From contig NZ_RBWE01000001.1 of the NCBI RefSeq assembly GCF_003627965.1, positions 1,664,016 to 1,728,015 of the forward strand: 64,000 nt of DNA, given 5' to 3'. Source of the stretch: Desulfofundulus salinus. Its GTDB lineage: Bacteria; Bacillota; Desulfotomaculia; Desulfotomaculales; Desulfovirgulaceae. The translations under genes were made by a program, and so were the position numbers. Shown here piece after piece: positions 1-7,829 of this stretch. The notes beneath the pieces were generated by a model. It made no database searches. It had not been told where the DNA came from and saw nothing but the letters and a program-made list of their open reading frames with translations. Numbering within the stretch: the stretch's first letter is position 1; every line of letters begins with the position of its first letter.

Positions 1-240
1 AACCCGAAGACTTACGAGGCCTTCCATCCGGAAGAGGTAGGCCTGGAGCGCCAGATCGTGATCGGCAAACATTCCGGTACCGCTGCCCTGAAGGCCAAGT
101 TTGCTGAGTACGGGATCCATTTGAGCGAATTCCGGGCTCAGGAGTTGCTGGCCAAAGTACGTGCTTACTGTGTAGCCTTAAAGCGGCCGCTCTTCGATAA
201 GGAGCTCATGTACATCTACGAAGACTATTTTGGAAAGTAG
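1..240 (+). CDS. C-terminal end of a citrate/homocitrate/isopropylmalate synthase family protein (5' partial)
   Basis: The frame is open from base 1 and ends in TAG at 238-240, so only the last 79 codons of a gene that begins before the window are visible. The sequence contains IGKHSGTAALKAK, the C-terminal motif of the DRE-TIM metallolyase family (2-isopropylmalate, homocitrate and Re-citrate synthases). No LeuA regulatory domain follows, so it is a short synthase of the NifV/AksA or Re-citrate synthase kind. The next gene starts about 10 bases downstream, and genes for an aconitase-type dehydratase and an isocitrate-type dehydrogenase follow. That order fits conversion of acetyl-CoA and a 2-oxoacid to a 2-oxoacid longer by one carbon, possibly 2-oxoglutarate. 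The substrate cannot be decided because the catalytic barrel is missing. Confidence 0.8.
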   Translation, partial: NPKTYEAFHPEEVGLERQIVIGKHSGTAALKAKFAEYGIHLSEFRAQELLAKVRAYCVALKRPLFDKELMYIYEDYFGK

Positions 241-250
241 GGGTTTTGCC

Positions 251-1507
251 TTGGGTCAGACCATCATTGAAAAAATTCTGTCCAGTCATAGCGGTCAGGA
301 GGCCTATGCCAACGATATTGTGGTAGCCCGGGTTGACTTCATCATGGGTCAGGACGGTACCTCCCCCCTGGCCATTCGGGCCTTCGAGGAAATGGGGGGA
401 TCAAAGGTCTCCGATCCCGACCGGGTTGCCTTTGTTATCGATCACAGTGCCCCGAGCCCCAATGAAGGGGTATCGGCTTTGCACCAGCTGATGCGCCGGT
501 TCGCCCGGGAAAAGGGCATTCATCTTTACGACATCGGGGAGGGTGTCTGTCACCAGGTGGTGCCGGAGAGCGGGCGGGTAGGTCCCGGAACCCTGGTCAT
601 TGGTGCCGATTCCCATACCTGCACCTACGGGGCGCTTAATGCCTTTTCCACGGGTGTGGGTTCCACCGATCTGGCCGGTGCCTTGATTTCGGGGCAGATG
701 TGGTTTAAAGTGCCCGAAACCTTCAAGTTTGTCTGTCACGGCACCCTGCCCCGGGGTGTTTACGCCAAAGACCTCATCCTGCACCTCATCGGTGATGTAA
801 CGGCCGATGGCGCCACTTATATGGCGGCGGAATACACCGGTGAAGCCATTGCCAACCTGTCCATGGACGGGCGTTTTACCATTGCCAACATGGCCATTGA
901 AATGGGTGCCAAGGCGGGTTTAATGGAAGCCGACGAAAAGACCTTTGCCTGGCTGGCCCAGTTCACCCGCCGGCAGTTCATCCCCGTAAGCCCGGATCCC
1001 GATGCCCGCTATGCCCGGATCAAGGAATATGACGTCTCAAACCTGGAACCTCAGGTGGCCCGGCCCCACCGGGTGGATAACGTCTGCCCGGTGGCGGAGG
1101 TGGCCGGAACCCCCATCCAGCAGGCGGTGATCGGCACCTGCACCAACGGGCGGCTGGAGGATTTACGCATCGCAGCCCAAATTCTGGCCGGAAGGCGCAT
1201 CCACCGGGACGTGCGCCTGATTGTCGCACCCGCTTCCAGGCGCATTTACCTGCAGGCCATGCGGGAGGGGATCATCCAGACCCTGGTGGAAAGCGGTGCC
1301 GCCGTGGTTACCCCCGGCTGCGGACCCTGCGTGGGCACCCATAACGGCGTGCCTTCCGATGGGGAGAATGTAATTTCCACCGCCAACCGGAACTTTAAAG
1401 GCCGCATGGGCAACAGCAAAGCCTTTATTTACCTGGCTTCCCCGGCCACGGTGGCAGCCTCGGCCCTGACCGGACGGATTACCGACCCGCGGGAGTTTTT
1501 GCGTTAA
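251..1507 (+). CDS. Aconitase/3-isopropylmalate dehydratase family, large subunit
   Basis: A 418-residue protein of the LeuC/homoaconitase type, which isomerises a 2- or 3-hydroxy tricarboxylate on a [4Fe-4S] cluster. The cluster cysteines are visible in GTCTNG and PGCGPCVG in the C-terminal third, and the GADSHTCTYG substrate motif is present. I place the start at the TTG at 251 (protein begins MGQTIIEKI), because family members begin there and GTAGGGG lies just upstream. An in-frame TTG at 230 would add seven unlikely residues and overlap the previous gene. The small subunit follows 24 bases downstream. In this cluster it could be a bacterial homoaconitase-like aconitase for glutamate synthesis or a leucine-pathway enzyme. 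Family is certain, substrate is not. Confidence 0.9.
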   Translation: MGQTIIEKILSSHSGQEAYANDIVVARVDFIMGQDGTSPLAIRAFEEMGGSKVSDPDRVAFVIDHSAPSPNEGVSALHQLMRRFAREKGIHLYDIGEGVCHQVVPESGRVGPGTLVIGADSHTCTYGALNAFSTGVGSTDLAGALISGQMWFKVPETFKFVCHGTLPRGVYAKDLILHLIGDVTADGATYMAAEYTGEAIANLSMDGRFTIANMAIEMGAKAGLMEADEKTFAWLAQFTRRQFIPVSPDPDARYARIKEYDVSNLEPQVARPHRVDNVCPVAEVAGTPIQQAVIGTCTNGRLEDLRIAAQILAGRRIHRDVRLIVAPASRRIYLQAMREGIIQTLVESGAAVVTPGCGPCVGTHNGVPSDGENVISTANRNFKGRMGNSKAFIYLASPATVAASALTGRITDPREFLR

Positions 1508-1531
1508 ACTGAACATAAAGTAGGTGACGGG

Positions 1532-2032
1532 ATGCTTTTACAGGGAAAAGCCCATAAATTCGGCGATGACGTAAATACTGACTACATCATTTCGGGTAAA
1601 TATAAATTTAAAACCCTGGACATGCAGGAACTGGCCAAACATGTCATGGAAGACCTGGACCCTGACTTTTACCATAAGATCAACGCGGGCGATTTCATCG
1701 TGGCCGGCCGTAATTTTGGCTGCGGCTCATCCCGGGAACAGGCCCCCCTGGCCATCAAACACGCCCGCATTTCCGCCGTGCTGGCCAAATCCTTTGCCCG
1801 CATTTTTTACCGCAACGCTATCAATACGGGACTACCCGTAGTGGAATGCGACACCGACCAGATCGACCCGGGGGATGAGCTGGTAGTGGACTTAAGTAGC
1901 GGGGTGATTACCAACAAAACGAAAGGGATCACCATTGCGGCCAAACCCCTCCCCCCGGTGATGATTAAAATTCTTAACGACGGCGGCCTGGTGGCCCACT
2001 TCCGGAAATACGGCGGTTTTAATTTAGATTAG
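1532..2032 (+). CDS. Aconitase/3-isopropylmalate dehydratase family, small (swivel) subunit
   Basis: A 166-residue LeuD-type swivel domain that completes the active site of the large subunit. The hallmark NFGCGSSREQAP loop (substrate-binding serines and arginine) and FARIFYRNAINTGLP are present. The length matches the archaeal/clostridial LeuD type of about 160-170 residues rather than the longer proteobacterial LeuD. TAGGTGACGG precedes the ATG. It lies between the large subunit and the dehydrogenase, evidently in one operon. It should form a heterodimer with the 251-1507 product. Confidence 0.92.
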   Translation: MLLQGKAHKFGDDVNTDYIISGKYKFKTLDMQELAKHVMEDLDPDFYHKINAGDFIVAGRNFGCGSSREQAPLAIKHARISAVLAKSFARIFYRNAINTGLPVVECDTDQIDPGDELVVDLSSGVITNKTKGITIAAKPLPPVMIKILNDGGLVAHFRKYGGFNLD

Positions 2033-2056
2033 GTAACCACTAGGAGGTACTAAGCG

Positions 2057-3061
2057 GTGACACATAAAATAACCCTGATCCCCGGTGACGGCGTGGGCCC
2101 GGAGATTGCCCAGGCCACCCGCCGGGTTATCGATGCCAGCGGTGTGAATATTGAATGGGAAGTGGTAGAGGCCGGGGAAGCCTTGATACCCCGGTACGGT
2201 ACTCCTCTGCCCGAGCATGTACTGGACTCCATCCGCCGGAACCGGGTAGCCTTAAAGGGGCCCATCACCACCCCGGTGGGAGGGGGCTTTCGCAGCGTAA
2301 ACGTTACCCTGCGCCAGGAATTAAACCTTTACGCCAACGTGCGCCCGGCCCGCACCCTGCCGGGAATAGTTACCCGTTACCAGAACGTGGACCTGGTGGT
2401 GGTAAGGGAAAATACGGAAGACCTTTATGCGGGTATTGAACACCGGGTGGGCCCGGATGCGGCCGAAAGCATCAAAATCATTACCCGCCAGGCCTCGGAG
2501 CGCATTGCACGCTTTGCCTTCGAACTGGCCAGGAAACAGGGGCGCAAAAAAGTCACCGCCGTACATAAGGCCAATATTATGAAACTCACCGATGGCCTGT
2601 TTCTGGAATGTGCCCGGCAGGTGGCCCGGGAATACCCGGATATTGTCTTTGAAGACATGATCGTCGACGCCATGTGCATGAAACTGGTACAGGCTCCGGA
2701 AAACTATGATGTCCTGGTGCTTCCCAACCTGTACGGTGATATCGTCAGCGACCTCTGTGCCGGTCTGGTGGGCGGCCTGGGTGTCGCCCCGGGAGCAAAC
2801 ATCGGTACCGGGGCGGCGGTTTTTGAGCCGGTTCACGGCAGTGCTCCCAAACACGCCGGCAAGAACCGCATTAACCCCCTGGCCATGATTCTGTCCGGCA
2901 TAATGATGCTGCAGCACCTGGGCGAAGATGAGGCGGCCAACCGCATATACGAGGCCGTGCTGGCCGTACTGCGGGAGGGCAAGGCCCTGACCTACGACCT
3001 GGGTGGCAATGCCGGAACCAGTGAAATGGCTGATGCGATTATAAGTAAAATGCTGGCTTAA
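2057..3061 (+). CDS. Isocitrate/homoisocitrate/isopropylmalate dehydrogenase family (NAD-type)
   Basis: A 334-residue metal-dependent beta-decarboxylating dehydrogenase. It starts [10 protein letters not shown], has the substrate loop [19 protein letters not shown], and [13 protein letters not shown], a signature of NAD-dependent isocitrate and homoisocitrate dehydrogenases rather than LeuB. The metal-binding aspartates lie in [10 protein letters not shown], and the nucleotide loop [15 protein letters not shown] is intact. The GTG start is set by AGGAGGT 10 bases upstream. It is the last gene of the four-gene cluster and probably makes 2-oxoglutarate (or 2-oxoadipate) in the cytoplasm. The likeliest reading is an NAD-isocitrate dehydrogenase serving glutamate synthesis. 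Confidence 0.88.
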   Translation: MTHKITLIPGDGVGPEIAQATRRVIDASGVNIEWEVVEAGEALIPRYGTPLPEHVLDSIRRNRVALKGPITTPVGGGFRSVNVTLRQELNLYANVRPARTLPGIVTRYQNVDLVVVRENTEDLYAGIEHRVGPDAAESIKIITRQASERIARFAFELARKQGRKKVTAVHKANIMKLTDGLFLECARQVAREYPDIVFEDMIVDAMCMKLVQAPENYDVLVLPNLYGDIVSDLCAGLVGGLGVAPGANIGTGAAVFEPVHGSAPKHAGKNRINPLAMILSGIMMLQHLGEDEAANRIYEAVLAVLREGKALTYDLGGNAGTSEMADAIISKMLA

Positions 3062-3144
3062 TAATGTAGGGTCCTGTACTTTTAAGGAGGCCGAAAAAAC
3101 CCTCCGGGGTACAAAACGCTTGCCTATCTCAAATACTTCCATTT

Positions 3145-3170
3145 AACGGTGTGATCCGTGTCACACCGTT
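3145..3170. repeat. Perfect 10-bp inverted repeat in the 3062-3523 intergenic stretch
   Basis: AACGGTGTGA and TCACACCGTT flank a 6-base loop. No T-run follows, so it is not a standard terminator. A TTGACA hexamer begins at 3172 but no good -10 follows. The rest of the 462-base gap holds no convincing gene. A frame from 3199 to 3357 without a start or ribosome site may be a gene remnant. The gap ends with the terminator at 3368 and the ribosome site of the next gene. Confidence 0.5.
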
Positions 3171-3367
3171 ATTGACACGGCTATGCAGGACACCTTAAGC
3201 AAATGTTTGGGTGTATATTTACCGCTCCAACGTGCGATGCCCTTTTCATCCCACAGCACGAGGCCGCAGGTTTTCTGGGGCGGTGCTATATAAAATTGGT
3301 GTGCCGGACATGTTAGCTAGCTACGCCCAACGCCTTAAAAACAAGTACCGGGTTACCTAACACTTAA

Positions 3368-3397
3368 CCGCCGGTGTTCCACCGGCGGATTTTTTTA
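3368..3397 (+). terminator. Rho-independent terminator
   Basis: A perfect 9-bp stem (CCGCCGGTG, loop TTC, CACCGGCGG) is followed by ATTTTTTT. It lies between the dehydrogenase gene and the starch-binding gene. Confidence 0.85.
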
Positions 3398-3523
3398 TTG
3401 TAAAAACATCTATTGTTGCCCCTTTATCAACGGGAAAGTTGTGTGCATAAAAAAAGCCCGCCGGCATAATAATAAGCTTGTGGCCTGATTTCGCTTACCG
3501 TTACAGCCAGGAGGTGATGTTAT

Positions 3524-3898
3524 TTGGCGCATCCAAGCAATTTCGGGGAAGGCGAGGGGCGGCTTAAAGCCATGCACGACGCCGACTTCCCCGGTGGAGT
3601 TGTGGTGGACCCCACTCCGATCACAGCATATGATGAGATCACCGTATTTTACAACGGACTGCTGGCCCAAAGCGGCGCCGAACAGGTTTACCTGCACGTG
3701 GGATTCGGAGATCCCAGGAACTGGCGCAATGTCCAGGATTTACGGATGTCCCGTACGGGGTGGGGTTTTGTGAAAACACTGGAAATGCCCGATGAAAGCC
3801 GCTTCAACTTCTGTTTTCGGGACAACGCCTATAACTGGGATAACAATAACGGGCTCAACTGGAGTTTCGAAATCCATAACGGCCAGCGCCGTATTTAA
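3524..3898 (+). CDS. Stand-alone starch/glycogen-binding module (CBM25-like)
   Basis: A 124-residue protein with no signal peptide and no catalytic domain. Residues of about 25-120 look like a family 25-type carbohydrate-binding module: ITVFYNGLL, VYLHVGFGD, NWRNVQDLRM and FCFRDNAYNWDNNNG, with the aromatic residues typical of starch binding. The start is TTG at 3524, set by AGGAGGTGAT five bases upstream; a nearby ATG at 3517 is in another frame. Terminator-like hairpins flank it on both sides, so it may be its own transcript. The next genes are glucan-related, so it may tether an enzyme to intracellular alpha-glucan. That role is inferred from context. Confidence 0.8.
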   Translation: MAHPSNFGEGEGRLKAMHDADFPGGVVVDPTPITAYDEITVFYNGLLAQSGAEQVYLHVGFGDPRNWRNVQDLRMSRTGWGFVKTLEMPDESRFNFCFRDNAYNWDNNNGLNWSFEIHNGQRRI

Positions 3899-3959
3899 AT
3901 TTCCAGGGAAGCTTTATGGTCACCACTGGCTTTAAGCAACAGCTTGCCATTTGCTTTTT

Positions 3960-3998
3960 AAATCCCTACCGCCAGGGCCCGGTAGGGATTTCACTTTA
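3960..3998 (+). terminator. Probable terminator hairpin
   Basis: A 12-bp stem (AAATCCCTACCG with CGGTAGGGATTT) around an 8-base loop is followed by the weak T-rich tail CACTTT. It lies between the starch-binding gene and the glycosyltransferase. Confidence 0.65.
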
Positions 3999-4045
3999 GG
4001 TTCAAAGTCAAAAAACAAAAAACGGATCAGGGAGGGAAAAGCCTT

Positions 4046-5293
4046 TTGCGGATCCTGATGCTTTCATGGGAATACCCGCCTAAATCCGTAGGGGGACTGG
4101 CCCAGCACGTCTACGACCTGTCCTGTGCCCTGGTGGGAATTGGAGAGGAGGTACATGTGCTCACCTGTGGGGCACCCGGTATTCCCGATTACGAGCAAGT
4201 AAACGGCGTACACGTCCATCGCTTTCATACCTACCAGATATCTGCCCCCCATTTTGTCACCTGGGTTGCCCAACTGAACATAGCCATGCTGGAACGGGCC
4301 ATCCCGCTCTTCTCCGAATTGGGAGGGGTGCATATAATCCATGCCCATGATTGGCTGGTAGCATATGCGGCCCGGGCCTTAAAACACGCCTGGCGCCTGC
4401 CCCTGGTAGCCACCATTCATGCCACCGAATACGGCCGTAACTGTGGTTTACATAATGATATCCAGCGACATATTAGTGATATTGAATGGTGGCTGACGTA
4501 CGAGGCCTGGAAAGTGATCTGCTGCAGCCAGTACATGAAAAATGAGGTGCGTCACGTCTTTCAAGTGCCGGATGATAAGATCGAGGTTATCGTCAACGGG
4601 GTTAATCCGGCCAATTTTGCCATCCGCACCATACGGGTAACCAGGGACCAGTTCGCCGCCCCAGACGAACACATCGTTTTTTATGTGGGACGGCTGGTGC
4701 GGGAAAAGGGCGTACAGGTCCTTTTAGACGCTGCCCCGCAAATTCTAGCCCGGCACCCCCAGACCAAATTTATTATTGCTGGTAAAGGCCCTTACGCGGA
4801 GGAACTGCACCGCCAGGCCGTTAGCCTGGGCATTGCCCAGCGGGTTTATTTTACCGGGTATGTAGATGACGAGGTACGGAACACCCTGTACAGCTGGGCC
4901 GATGTAGCCGTTTTTCCGAGCCTGTATGAGCCCTTTGGCATTGTCGCCCTGGAAGGTATGGCCGCCCGGACTCCGGTGGTAGTGGCGGATACCGGCGGCT
5001 TAAGTGAAATTGTGGAACATGGAGTGGACGGTTTAAAGTTTTACCCCGGCAATAGCCGTTCCCTGGCCGATATGATCGTCTGGCTGTTACAGGACCGCCA
5101 GTTGGCCCAAAACCTGCGCCAGCGGGCTTTTCGCAAGGTGCAGGAAAAGTTCAACTGGCGGGATATTGCCCTTGCCACCAGGCGGGTTTACCAGCAGGTG
5201 TGGAATGAATACCGCCACGTTCCATGGTATAGCCCGTACATGCGTAGCAACCGTCTGTTCACCCGCATGTCCAAAATCTTTGCCCGGGCCTAA
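4046..5293 (+). CDS. GT4-family glycosyltransferase, glycogen-synthase-like
   Basis: A 415-residue GT-B fold enzyme. The N-terminal domain begins MRILMLSWEYPPKSVGGLA, the glycine-rich donor-loop motif seen in glycogen/starch synthases and GT4 enzymes. The C-terminal Rossmann domain carries FYVGRLVREKGVQVLLDA and the EX7E-type motif in EPFGIVALEGMA. TTG at 4046 is the start, following GGGAGGG. It is followed after about 30 bases by a sugar-nucleotide transferase fusion and shares the locus with a GH57 branching enzyme. A role in making alpha-1,4-glucan is therefore likely. Donor specificity (ADP-, UDP- or GDP-sugar) cannot be read from the sequence. Confidence 0.88.
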   Translation: MRILMLSWEYPPKSVGGLAQHVYDLSCALVGIGEEVHVLTCGAPGIPDYEQVNGVHVHRFHTYQISAPHFVTWVAQLNIAMLERAIPLFSELGGVHIIHAHDWLVAYAARALKHAWRLPLVATIHATEYGRNCGLHNDIQRHISDIEWWLTYEAWKVICCSQYMKNEVRHVFQVPDDKIEVIVNGVNPANFAIRTIRVTRDQFAAPDEHIVFYVGRLVREKGVQVLLDAAPQILARHPQTKFIIAGKGPYAEELHRQAVSLGIAQRVYFTGYVDDEVRNTLYSWADVAVFPSLYEPFGIVALEGMAARTPVVVADTGGLSEIVEHGVDGLKFYPGNSRSLADMIVWLLQDRQLAQNLRQRAFRKVQEKFNWRDIALATRRVYQQVWNEYRHVPWYSPYMRSNRLFTRMSKIFARA

Positions 5294-5326
5294 CCTGGGC
5301 TTTTAGTGCAGAACAGGAGGGATTTA

Positions 5327-7795
5327 ATGAAAGCAATCATTATGGCCGGGGGAGAGGGTTCCCGCCTGCGCCCCCTCACCTGCAACCGCCCTAAGCCCAT
5401 GGTGCCGGTAGCCAACCGGCCCATGATGTCTCACATTGTGGAACTGCTGAAAGCCCACGGTTTTACCGACGTGGCGGTAACCCTGCAATACATGCCGGAA
5501 GCCATCCGGGATTATTTCGGAAACGGCGCCCGGTACGGAATTAATATGCAATACTTCATCGAGGAAACCCCCCTGGGCACCGCGGGCAGTGTAAAGAACG
5601 CCCGGGAGTTTCTGGATGAAACCTTCCTGGTGATTAGTGGGGACGCCCTCACCGATTTAGATCTTTCCCGGGCCGTTGCCTTTCACCGCCAGCGGGGAGC
5701 CATGGCCACCCTGGTGCTTACCCGGGTGAGCTGTCCCCTGGAGTACGGTGTGGTTATCACCAAACCCGACGGACGCATCACCCAGTTTCTGGAAAAGCCT
5801 GCCTGGGGTGAGGTTTTCAGTGATACGGTAAACACGGGCATTTATGTGCTGGAACCGGAAGTCCTGGAATATATCGAACCCGGCCGCATGGTCGACTTCA
5901 GCAAGGATCTCTTTCCCTTACTGTTGCAGGAGAAAAAGCCGCTGTTCGGCGTGGTGCTGCCGGGCTACTGGTGTGATATAGGCAACTTGCAGCAATATTT
6001 GCAGGCCCATCAGGACGTTCTTTCGGGCCGGGTGAAAATTAACATTGCGGGCCGGGAAATTCAACCGGGAGTTTGGGTGGGTGACGGGGTGGATATCAGT
6101 ACCGGCGCCCGCATCACCGGTCCGGTCCTGATTGGAGACGGGTGTTACATCGGTCCCGGTGCGGAGATAGATCCTTTCAGTGTCCTTGGAGAAGGTTGTT
6201 TGATCCAGGAACGGGCCTCCATCAAGCGCAGCGTTCTATGGAACAACGTATATACGGGGCCGGGGGCGGCCTTAAGGGGGGCCATCGTAGCCAGCCGCGT
6301 GCAGGTGCAGGCCCACGCGGCGGTCTATGAAGGGGCCGTCATTGGCAGCGACTCGGTAATTCAGGAACGAAGCATAATCAAACCAGACGTAAAGTTATGG
6401 CCCCATAAACTGGTGGAAAGCGGTACCGTTGTCCAAAACAGTCTGGTCTGGGGTACCCGATACCCGAAGAAAATTTTCGGGCTTGAAGGTATCAGCGGCC
6501 TGGTTAATGTGGAGCTGACTCCGGAGTTTGCCTGCCGGGTGGGAGCGGCCTTTGCCTCGGCCATGGGCAGCCGGGGGGTGCACCTGGCTGTAAGCAGCGA
6601 TGCCTATCCGGCTTCCCGGATGATTAAATGCGCCCTGACCTGCGGGTTGCAGTCGGCCGGCGCACAGGTGGTGGACCTGGGCACCGGTATTACCCCCATG
6701 CAGCGTTTTGCCGTGCGCCAACTGGCGCTGGCCGGAGGGGTACATGTACGGCTATCTCCCCACCGCTCCGATCATGTAACTATGATTTTTATCAACGGCA
6801 AGGGCGGAAACATTTCCCGCAACGTCGAGCGAAAAGTGGAAAACTTGCTCATGCGGGAAGACTTTCACCGGGCTGAACCGCAGACCATCCTTCCCCCGGA
6901 GTTTGTTCCCGCCGTTCCCGAAAGTTATATCGAAGCCCTGATGCGGGATCTCGACCCGGCAGTGCTGGAGGAAGCGCGTTTCCGGCTGGTAGTAGCCTAT
7001 GATAGGGATAATTTGGGCCCCTTCCTGGAACATCTGATCGGAAGATTGGGCGTTATAGTGGAAAACCTGAACCTGCCGGCGGATACACCTCCCGCCACCT
7101 GGCGGAATTATCAGGAAACCTTGTCCTTCTTGGGCCGGCGGGTACGGGAAACGGGTGCTTCGGCCGGGGCGCTCCTGGATGCCAACGGCGACCGGCTGGT
7201 GCTGGTGGATGAACGGGGGCGGGTAATCCAGGATAACCTGCTTACCGCCCTGATCGCGCTCATCATCCTCCGGGCCCGGGGAGGACCGGTGGTAGTCCCG
7301 GTTACAGCCCCGCTGGCTATTGATACTCTGGCCGAAAAATACCGGGGACGGGTGGTACGCACCAAGACGGCCGTCCAGGACTTTGTGGAAAAAGTGCTGG
7401 GACAGGATGAGTTCCAGTTCCTCCTGAATTTTGATGCCCTGGGAGCCCTCACCCGCATCCTGGAGTTTGCCGCCAAAAACGGACTTACCCTCGGTGAGCT
7501 GGTAGATGAAATACCCACCTTTTTTATGGACCAGAAGGAGGTGCCCGTGCCCTGGGAGGCTAAAGGCCGGGTAATCCGGCGGTTGATTGAAGACCCTCCC
7601 ACAGCACAACTGGAGTTGCTGGATGGTGTAAAGGTTTTTCACCCCCAGGGATGGGCGCTGGTCCTGCCGGACCCCGACGAACCGGTTTGTCGGGTATTTA
7701 CCGAAGGAGCATCCATGGAAATCGCCCGGTCCTTGTGTGATTTTTACATTGATAAAATAAGTCAAATTGCGGGTTCTGCCGAAGCTACCGGTTAA
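5327..7795 (+). CDS. Sugar-1-phosphate nucleotidyltransferase fused to a degenerate phosphohexomutase
   Basis: An 822-residue fusion. Residues 1-235 are a nucleotidyltransferase domain ([19 protein letters not shown]). About 250-365 form hexapeptide left-handed beta-helix repeats ([19 protein letters not shown]). About 380-820 resemble phosphomannomutase/phosphoglucomutase. The catalytic serine loop, normally TASHNP, reads RLSPHRSD around residue 477, and the metal loop DGDGDR reads DANGDR around 618-623. Mutase activity is therefore doubtful. ATG 5327 is preferred over the GTG seven codons upstream because AGGAGGG fits it. The annotation usual for this family is mannose-1-phosphate guanylyltransferase/phosphomannomutase. 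Here it probably supplies activated hexose for the neighbouring glycosyltransferase. Confidence 0.9.
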   Translation: MKAIIMAGGEGSRLRPLTCNRPKPMVPVANRPMMSHIVELLKAHGFTDVAVTLQYMPEAIRDYFGNGARYGINMQYFIEETPLGTAGSVKNAREFLDETFLVISGDALTDLDLSRAVAFHRQRGAMATLVLTRVSCPLEYGVVITKPDGRITQFLEKPAWGEVFSDTVNTGIYVLEPEVLEYIEPGRMVDFSKDLFPLLLQEKKPLFGVVLPGYWCDIGNLQQYLQAHQDVLSGRVKINIAGREIQPGVWVGDGVDISTGARITGPVLIGDGCYIGPGAEIDPFSVLGEGCLIQERASIKRSVLWNNVYTGPGAALRGAIVASRVQVQAHAAVYEGAVIGSDSVIQERSIIKPDVKLWPHKLVESGTVVQNSLVWGTRYPKKIFGLEGISGLVNVELTPEFACRVGAAFASAMGSRGVHLAVSSDAYPASRMIKCALTCGLQSAGAQVVDLGTGITPMQRFAVRQLALAGGVHVRLSPHRSDHVTMIFINGKGGNISRNVERKVENLLMREDFHRAEPQTILPPEFVPAVPESYIEALMRDLDPAVLEEARFRLVVAYDRDNLGPFLEHLIGRLGVIVENLNLPADTPPATWRNYQETLSFLGRRVRETGASAGALLDANGDRLVLVDERGRVIQDNLLTALIALIILRARGGPVVVPVTAPLAIDTLAEKYRGRVVRTKTAVQDFVEKVLGQDEFQFLLNFDALGALTRILEFAAKNGLTLGELVDEIPTFFMDQKEVPVPWEAKGRVIRRLIEDPPTAQLELLDGVKVFHPQGWALVLPDPDEPVCRVFTEGASMEIARSLCDFYIDKISQIAGSAEATG

Positions 7796-7799
7796 AAAA

Positions 7800-7829
7800 A
7801 GCTCCCCGTAGGTAACGGGGAGCTTTTTT
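7800..7829. terminator. Bidirectional terminator between convergent genes
   Basis: The stem AGCTCCCCGT / ACGGGGAGCT is flanked by A7 on the left and T6 on the right. It can therefore stop transcripts of both the plus-strand fusion gene and the minus-strand GH57 gene. Confidence 0.9.

Noticed and set aside
2321-3142. Long minus-strand open frame (273 codons) opposite the dehydrogenase gene
   Set aside because: It is antisense to a clearly conserved gene, has no ribosome site and no protein motif; GC-rich third positions produce such frames.
6752-7765. Minus-strand open frame of 337 codons inside the nucleotidyltransferase/mutase gene
   Set aside because: Antisense to conserved coding sequence, with low-complexity composition and no start signal.
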